From Bidens hawaiensis (lineage: Eukaryota > Streptophyta > Magnoliopsida > Asterales > Asteraceae), in the NCBI GenBank assembly GCA_021521415.1, contig JAIQDT010001934.1, forward strand, positions 186,001 to 250,000: a stretch of 64,000 nucleotides of DNA. Direction: 5' to 3'. The position numbers and the translations under genes are program-made. The notes beneath the pieces are model-generated. The model ran no database searches, was not told the origin of the DNA, and worked only from the letters and a program-made list of their open reading frames with translations. Below are positions 57,701-64,000 of this stretch, piece after piece. Within the stretch, counting starts at the first letter, position 1. Each line of letters starts with the position of its first letter.

Positions 57701-58992
57701 TCACGGAGGTAGATCTTCGAAAAAGTTGTTTACCCAAGTCATTGGATCAGTAGGGTCATCAAGGCTGTCTGTTGAAGTCGGTGTATATGGATCCGTTCCC
57801 ATCGTGTTATCACCACCGTTGTTGTCCGAATAAGGCCCAGCGTGTTCTCTTGCAAATTGTTGAACAAAAGTTTCAACTGCTCTACCTGACCTCCTAAGGT
57901 TAGAGTTTATTCTCATGTGCATAATGTTGTCAACAGGTTGCTGTGATGGCTTAGGAGGAAATGGCCGACGACTCCCATCAATGTTGTTAACTGGCTGCGG
58001 TAAAGTTTGAGGAGGAAATGGCTGATCACACCCATCAATGTTGTTAAGTGATTGCTGATACGTTGTAGACATAAACCTCACTGGTGTAGCAATCTCAACA
58101 TCTATTGTCGAGTCTGGGAAGTGTTCTGGTCCATTAGGTAAATTACCTGCCGATACTCTTCGTTTTCTAGTTGGAGGTTCATCATCAATTTGGTTTTGTT
58201 CTTGATTCCGTCTGTTCTGAATTTTTCTGGACTGTTTATTGTTATCAGTTAGGATCATCACCGGCGCCTTCTTGTAAACTTCGCACAACACACAATCACT
58301 TAGCTACAAAAACAAGGAAAGTTGGCCATGCTAGAATCATATGACGGACATGTTAAGAAATTACACACGTATACATACCTTGTTTCCATCGCATCCGATA
58401 GGGAGATTCGGATCATTGGTGGTATATAGTCATGCATTAGCCATGACGTCTTTTTCCCCTTGTCATCATAATAAGCTAAACTTCTTTTACTTCCAACCGC
58501 TTCTCTCGCTTTATTATAAACCGTTGTATATCTCTGTGATGCTTTCCAAGATCCAAAGTTCTTGGTTTTTCTGTTAGGTAAGTCCCCTTTTGGATATTTT
58601 CTATCTCTAGATGTCAGAAAGTACCACTTGTTTTCGTGCGATAAGTATCGTTCTGTCATCAAGAAAACATTCAAATTAATTGTGTTAAAAGAAAAAAAAT
58701 ACAAAACAAGAAACGATCAAGATTAATTATACTCTTATTTAAGGTCATATGTACAAGTTAATTAAAGGGTGGGAAGTTGTTACTAACCAGACAGTTCTTG
58801 GGGATGGTAGTCGTAAAGATTGACCTCGTGTAACCGGCACTTAGGGTGGTTTCCAGTTTGTATCTTCTTTTTCAAATAGTGGACGATGAGATCGTAGTCC
58901 GTCGGACAAAAGCAATAGCCGGGTTCCAGACTATCGGCATAATCAGGCTCTTCTTGTCTACTAGATCGAATGATTTGTTGTTCACCGTCCAT
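57701..58992 (-). pseudogene. NAC transcription factor, frameshifted copy (unit 2)
   Basis: Exons 58,788-58,992, 58,379-58,652 and 57,701-58,303 correspond to the unit 1 NAC gene. Exon 2 is 274 nt rather than 272: the plus strand reads GGTATATAGTCATG at about 58,421-58,434 where unit 1 reads GGTATACTCATG. This +2 shift falls inside the DNA-binding domain (after TSWLMH) and changes everything downstream, removing subdomain E and the activation tail. Exon 3 itself remains open and nearly identical, so the damage is recent. A sequencing error is the main alternative. Confidence 0.82.
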
Positions 58993-59285
58993 TTAGATTG
59001 ATCTGGGTGACAAAAATTTTGATGAGACTTAGAATGAATAAGGGGAAAAGATTATATAAGTAGTGTCATGAAAAAATTGACTTTTAATTACTGGATTTCG
59101 TTATTCACGGCCAAAGTCTCGCTTATTGTCGTTCTAAGGGTTTTGGGTAATATAAGATAGTCGGTGTTTGTATTTTAAAATTTTAAATGTCATATTATGC
59201 AAGGAAGTAGTGATATGTGCAAGTGATATAGTTTATTTTTAATGAGATTTGAGTATTCTGTTCCTGGAGATATCATTTTTAGATA

Positions 59286-59841
59286 GAGTTAAGTGCCATT
59301 TTAGTGCCTGTGGTTTGGCCAACTACGTAACTTTAGTACCTATTCTTTATTTTGTGCAAATGGCTACCTCAGTTTCAAAAAACTTGCAATTTTAGTACTT
59401 TTTCTAACCCCGTCTATTTTTCCGTTAAGTTAGGGATAATTTAGTAACTTCGTTATTTTCTTTTCTTTTAAATGCTTATATCTTGTAAATCCTAAATCTC
59501 CAAATCATAACATTAAAATTCAAACCCTAAATCCCCAAATATCATAAAAATTTAAACCCTATGATGATATGGAGAAAGGGTTTGGGGATTTAGGATTTGG
59601 ATTTTGATGTTATGATTTCGGGATTTAGGGTTTACAAGATATAAGCGTTTAAAAGAAAAGAAAAAGACAAAGAAAATAACGAAGTTACCAAATTATCTCT
59701 CACTTAACGGAAAAAATAGACGGGTTAGAAAAGAAGTACTAAAAATGCAAGAAACTGAGGTAGCCATTTGCACAAAATAAATAATATGTATTAAAGTTGC
59801 GTAGTTGGCCAAACCACAGGTACTAAACTGGTACTTAACTC
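59286..59841. mobile_element. Fold-back MULE-type MITE, unit 2
   Basis: Counterpart of 22,378-22,935 with the same 9-bp flank TTTTAGATA at 59,277-59,285 and 59,842-59,850. Confidence 0.85.
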
Positions 59842-59899
59842 TTTTAGATAACCTGATTTAATTTAGATTCTAACTAGTTTTAAAAATGCAAGTGATATA

Positions 59900-61889
59900 T
59901 CAAGTCCCGTAATTCAAGTCCCATATCGATAATCAACACACAAACTAAACGAATAACTTGCGTTTATATTAATAATAAAATATGACTCTAAAAACTGATT
60001 ACAAACCCTCAAACCCTAACTCGGTTTGACTTTTTAACTCGGTTACATCTAGATGAACCCTAACTCGGTTACATCTCGTGTGTGCCTCTTGGATGAACCC
60101 TAACTCGGTTGCATCTCACACCACCACAATCTATAATGTCTAACCATGACATGTTTATATAGACTTAACCTAACTTGTTATCAAAGGCATTACCTATTAT
60201 AATTACAGTACAATTAGGAAACATAATGTAATTAGGAAACACAACCAGTTATACCAGCTTGTCAATATTAGTCCCTCAAGTTCACCGACTTGTGACTTAG
60301 AGTCTGAAATTACTTCCAACAATCACCCCCTAATTTCTGACTCTAAATAAGTGGTCATTCAACTCCGAGCATGTCTCTTTTGCCCTGTTTGATTTAACCC
60401 ATGAACTTGACCTTCTCGGTTTTCACAACCATTTTCGCCTTGATATCCCCGGAACTTTTCTTGATCCATAGATGTGTTATTCGACTCCCCCGAACTCGAC
60501 TACCTCTGTAACCCTGTCCCCCAACCATTCATTCGGTCGTATGAAAACGCATAACCACTCCTTTGGTTACGATTCCGGTCATCTAATCGAGCAGACAACA
60601 ATCTTCCTTGATCATCTCCTGTTCCCGAATCAAACCACAAGCACATCGTTTAAATCAATAGACTGGCCAAACATAACTCGTTTAACCCTTGTAAAATCGA
60701 ACTCCAAGTTAAACGCGCTTGTCCAACCCCTTGCTCCAGTCCGTCGGAACAATATGAACAAATCAATTCCGAACAACTTTTCAGAACCGAAATCGCTTGC
60801 TCGTAAAATAAAGTATATCAAACCCTGGTTAATACCTAACTCGTAAGCCAATAAAATATGAACATTGAATTGAACCGTCCTGTTCAACACAAATAAAAAC
60901 CAATAATAATGATCAAACCGTCTTATGTAACCTATAATAATAAGTTCAAGCAGTTGAACCAAAAGAAAGAAAATAAAACACCTTTTTTTTCCTTCTTGAA
61001 CTCCTCGTGAACCAAAAAAATAAACTTTTTAAATTTTGTTTTATCCTCACGATAGGAACCAGTAGTCACCACACAAATATTTTGCCCTTTTCACTTCTCA
61101 CACCTTTAATAATATACTTTAATTACAAAACCATATCACTGTAGAAACTAGTTTCCGATGCAAGATTTTTTTTTCCCACAGCGGAATCCTGATTAGAAAC
61201 CCTTTGTTTCTGAGATGTTGCTGAACGAACAACCTAATCGTTGCGCCGCCGTAACAGTACCCACACCGCTGCTCCTATGTATCGGTACAAACCCAACTTG
61301 GTCCGATATTCGCCGATTGATAGCTCCTCTCAAGCCATCAATCGCCGCCAATCACTATACCGTTGATCTGCCTCACTGCCGATCAAAGTTAACTCGATTA
61401 TCGATTTCTTGAACTTGGCTCTGATACCGATTCAAGTCCTGTAATTCAAGTCCCTTATCGATAATCAACACACAAATTAAACGAATAACTCGCGTTTATA
61501 TTAATCAGAAAATATCACTCTAAAAACTGATTACAAACCCTCAAACCCTAACTCGGTTTGACTCTTGATGAACCCTAACTCAGTTACATCTAGATGAACC
61601 CTAACTCGGTTACATCTAGATGAACCCTAACTCGGTTACATCTCGTGTGTGCCTCTTAGATGAACCCTAACTCGGTTGCATCTCACACCACCACAATCTA
61701 TAATGTCTAACCATGACATGTTTATATAGACTTAACCTAACTTGTTATCAAAGACATTACCTATTATAATTATAGTACAATTAGGAAACATAATGTAGTT
61801 AGGAAACACAACCAATTATGACCAACTTGTCAATATTAGTCCCTCAAATTCACCGACTTGTGACTTAGAGTCTGAAATTACTTCCAACA
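59900..61889 (-). mobile_element. Non-autonomous copia-like LTR element, minus, unit 2
   Basis: 3' LTR 59,900-60,321, 5' LTR 61,432-61,889, target duplication ATATA (59,895-59,899 and 61,890-61,894). The LTR start CCAACA (plus strand) at 60,321 is intact here, while unit 1 has CCAAAA. Minus-strand PBS ATCGGTATCAGAG at about 61,419-61,431. Confidence 0.75.
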
Positions 61890-61894
61890 ATATA

Positions 61895-62384
61895 TGTTAA
61901 AAAAAATATAAATCACGTTCTATCTGAAATAAATAGACAAAATGTACTACAAGTTTATGAAACAAAATTCATACATACAAACATATATATACAAAACTAG
62001 AGAAAATTATCAAAATGACTCTTTTGACCCACTAGATTCCATGAACTTCCACGGAATTCAAATGTCCCTATAAATTAATATCCTCAAATGGAACAAAGTT
62101 TTCGAGAAATAGTAGCGGCAAATTCACTGCTAATGCAAATGCGTCACTAATACCTTATTGACACCGCCAATCTAAGTTGTCGCCACTAAGGCTTCACTAG
62201 AGATTTTGTTGAAAACTTTATGCCATTCGGGAGACGGAATTTTTACGTTTCTTACGCAACAAAACACGATTAATTTGCACAGGTGTTTGAATATGTAAAA
62301 GAAACAAAAACGATATTAATTTCTCATTGAAATGGATATTACGATATAAAAATTTCTATAAACACGAGATGTACGCGTTGTCGG
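61895..62384. other. Unassigned AT-rich spacer, unit 2
   Basis: Same as 24,985-25,474; nothing recognised. Confidence 0.5.
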
Positions 62385-62468
62385 AGCTCTGGCGTCTTTT
62401 CCCATGATTGGTCTAGAAGACTCGCCATAAATAATAAGTGATGCAGAGCACGAGCACAAAGTATAAAT
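62385..62468 (-). repeat. Third copy fragment of HIPP upstream region, unit 2
   Basis: Same as 25,475-25,558, cut by the LTR starting at 62,469. Confidence 0.6.
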
Positions 62469-64000
62469 TGTTGGGTCAATTGTTGTTTGGCCCAAGTGTA
62501 AGGCCCAACCCAAGAATTAGGGTTTTATAATATTTAGTAATGTCTTGACTAGCAAGTTAGGTTAGCCTATATAAACCGAGTTATGGTTAGGCATTATAGA
62601 GGGTGAACAAGATGTAACCGAGTTAGGGTTCATCTAGATGTAACCGAGTTAGGGTCTATCAAGAGTCAAACCGAGTTAGGGTTTGAGAAAGTTGTAATAA
62701 GTTTTTAGAGTTATATTTTTTGATTAATTTAAACGAGGGTTATTCGTTTAATTCGTGTGTTGATTATCGATCCGTGACTTGAATTGGTATCAGAGCGGTT
62801 ACGCTCTTAGAGTTTGTCAATCAAAGTCGTGATTGATAAGGAGGCAAGACGTAAATCAAAGTCGTGATTGATGCGGAGGGTTTGGTCAAGTACGTGATTG
62901 TATGGATTTATTAAAAGGTAAAAAGGAATTTGATGTTTTACTTTTGTAGCTCTACGATCATAAGGAAAAAAGTGGGAAAACACAAAAGTCAAACACAAGT
63001 GTATGTTGCGATTGAAAGAAAAAGAAATATTAAATCAAACAAGTTGGTTTGATTGGTGAGGAGACAATTTAAGGAAAAAAAAGGTTTTATTTCTTTATTG
63101 GTTAAACAAGCACGGTTTGACCACCACCATTGATTGTTTATTTTATTGAGTTGGACAAGCGGATTTAATTCAGAGTTTTGTTTTGTTTTTTTTTTGTTTG
63201 AACGATTTATCTTCTGACCTAAGGATTTGATTTGTTGAATAGAACCAGGTGCTCACTAAGAAGATCAAGATGACTGATGCTCACTCGATTAGATGACCAG
63301 GATTGCAGCCAAAGGAGTGGTAATGTGTTTTCACAGTGGCAGATCTAGGAATATTTTTCAATGGGTTCACTGTTCGGGTCGGTATTACGGTTCGGGTCGT
63401 TCTAACTGCTCGTGTCGCTTCGATGGCTCGATTCAATTCGACGGTTTCGGGTCGATTCAGTGTACCAAGAATGGGATTTTACTAAAGATCATATTTTTTT
63501 CCTCAAATTAATGACCAAAACATTCTTTTAGAAAGGCTAAGCCTATCTCTCTTTCTATGTAATACATAGCAATCCGATTTGCATGCTAGCTAAGTTGTTG
63601 GGCCAAGCATAAGATAGTAAGATACACATACCAATGACTAAGTAATCAGTTATAAAAAAATTAAAGAATCTACTGCAAGTGGGAATTGAACCCGGGTTCT
63701 CACAATAATAAAGCAAGGTTTTTACCATTAAACCATGGTTCAACTTTGCTTATTTGTTCACTTACAATTTATATGTGGGTTTACTATCATATTTTATATA
63801 GGCATTCTATATAAAATCCGAAACTCAGTGGGTTTCCGTGAACCCATACCCAATTAACTAGATCCGCCCATGCGTTTTCATACGACCGAGTGTGGTTAGG
63901 CATTATAGAGGGTGAACAAGATGTAACCGAGTTAGGGTTCATCTAGATGTAACCGAGTTAGGGTTTATCAAGAGTCAAACCGAGTTAGGGTTTGAGAAAG
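62469..64000 (+). mobile_element. Rearranged copia-like element, plus, unit 2 (runs off window)
   Basis: 5' LTR 62,469-62,782, PBS TTGGTATCAGAGC at 62,784-62,796. The interior contains the hAT-type element 63,334-63,872. After the same ACCGAGT junction (about 63,885-63,891) the second, truncated LTR starts and reaches the window end. Confidence 0.7.
63334..63872. mobile_element. hAT-type non-autonomous element with tRNA-like core, unit 2
   Basis: Same ends and flanks as 26,437-26,975. The tRNA-like part at about 63,676-63,743 keeps the B box GGTTCAATTCC on the minus strand. Confidence 0.75.

Larger units (their letters stand above)
50719..64000. repeat. Segmental duplication block R, unit 2 copy
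   Basis: Counterpart of 13,827-27,104. It continues past the right edge. Gene order and all element boundaries are preserved, so the transposons in it predate the duplication. Confidence 0.93.

Noticed and set aside
1..64000. The whole duplication as a pure assembly artefact
   Set aside because: Not fully excluded. Copy-specific indels, minisatellite counts and a different central structure favour two real copies, though two haplotypes placed in tandem remain possible.

Overview
The window looks like plant nuclear DNA, most likely a eudicot and possibly Asteraceae (the family is a guess from the overall flavour of the repeats). The evidence is intron-containing plant gene families (NAC, HMA/HIPP, F-box/LRR, Cf-type receptor-like protein, P450) set in nested plant transposons: LINE, CACTA, a Tekay-type chromovirus, a Tat-like non-autonomous LTR element, copia-like elements, and MULE, hAT and Stowaway MITEs.

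The dominant structure is an imperfect tandem segmental duplication with a period of about 34-37 kb. Unit 1 covers 1 to about 34.2 kb. Unit 2 runs from 34,239 past the right edge. Two blocks align almost base for base: 1-4,549 with 34,239-38,761, and 13,827-27,104 with 50,719-64,000. The centres differ. Unit 1 has a near-complete Tekay chromovirus (4,852-13,826) fused to a truncated Tat-like LTR. Unit 2 has a complete CACTA element (38,765-46,534) inserted in a LINE ORF1 and carrying a 5.7-kb palindrome of the chromovirus LTR plus flank. It is followed by the 5' part of the LINE, an F-box gene fragment, a diverged Tat-like LTR, and a HIPP gene split by a complete Tat-like element. The simplest reading is that unit 1 lost its matching interval by an illegitimate deletion whose junction is at 13,826/13,827.

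Layout. 1-4.5 kb: LTR-like fragment and antisense LINE. 4.55-4.85: CACTA left end. 4.85-13.8: chromovirus. 13.8-16.8: Tat-like element with two minisatellite arrays. 16.8-19.6: two HIPP copies, the first truncated. 20.3-22.1: NAC gene plus a NAC relic. 22.4-28.0: MULE MITE, copia-like elements in both orientations, hAT element with a tRNA-like core. 28.5-31.4: dead Cf-type receptor-like protein gene. 31.4-34.2: MITEs, P450 and receptor fragments. 34.2-46.9: LINE, CACTA and palindrome. 47.2-48.1: F-box fragment. 48.1-50.3: Tat-like relic. 50.3-64.0: second copy of the HIPP-NAC-copia segment.

Host genes that look intact are the HIPP gene in each unit (18,935-19,490 and 55,832-56,387; 126 aa, three exons, CaaX end, no CxxC metal motif) and the unit 1 NAC gene (20,795-22,084; 359 aa, three exons). 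The unit 2 NAC copy carries a 2-bp frameshift. The other host genes are fragments or pseudogenes. I see no pathway-level operon logic. The interest lies in the duplication, the palindrome and the non-autonomous retroelements. All alignments and counts were made by eye.
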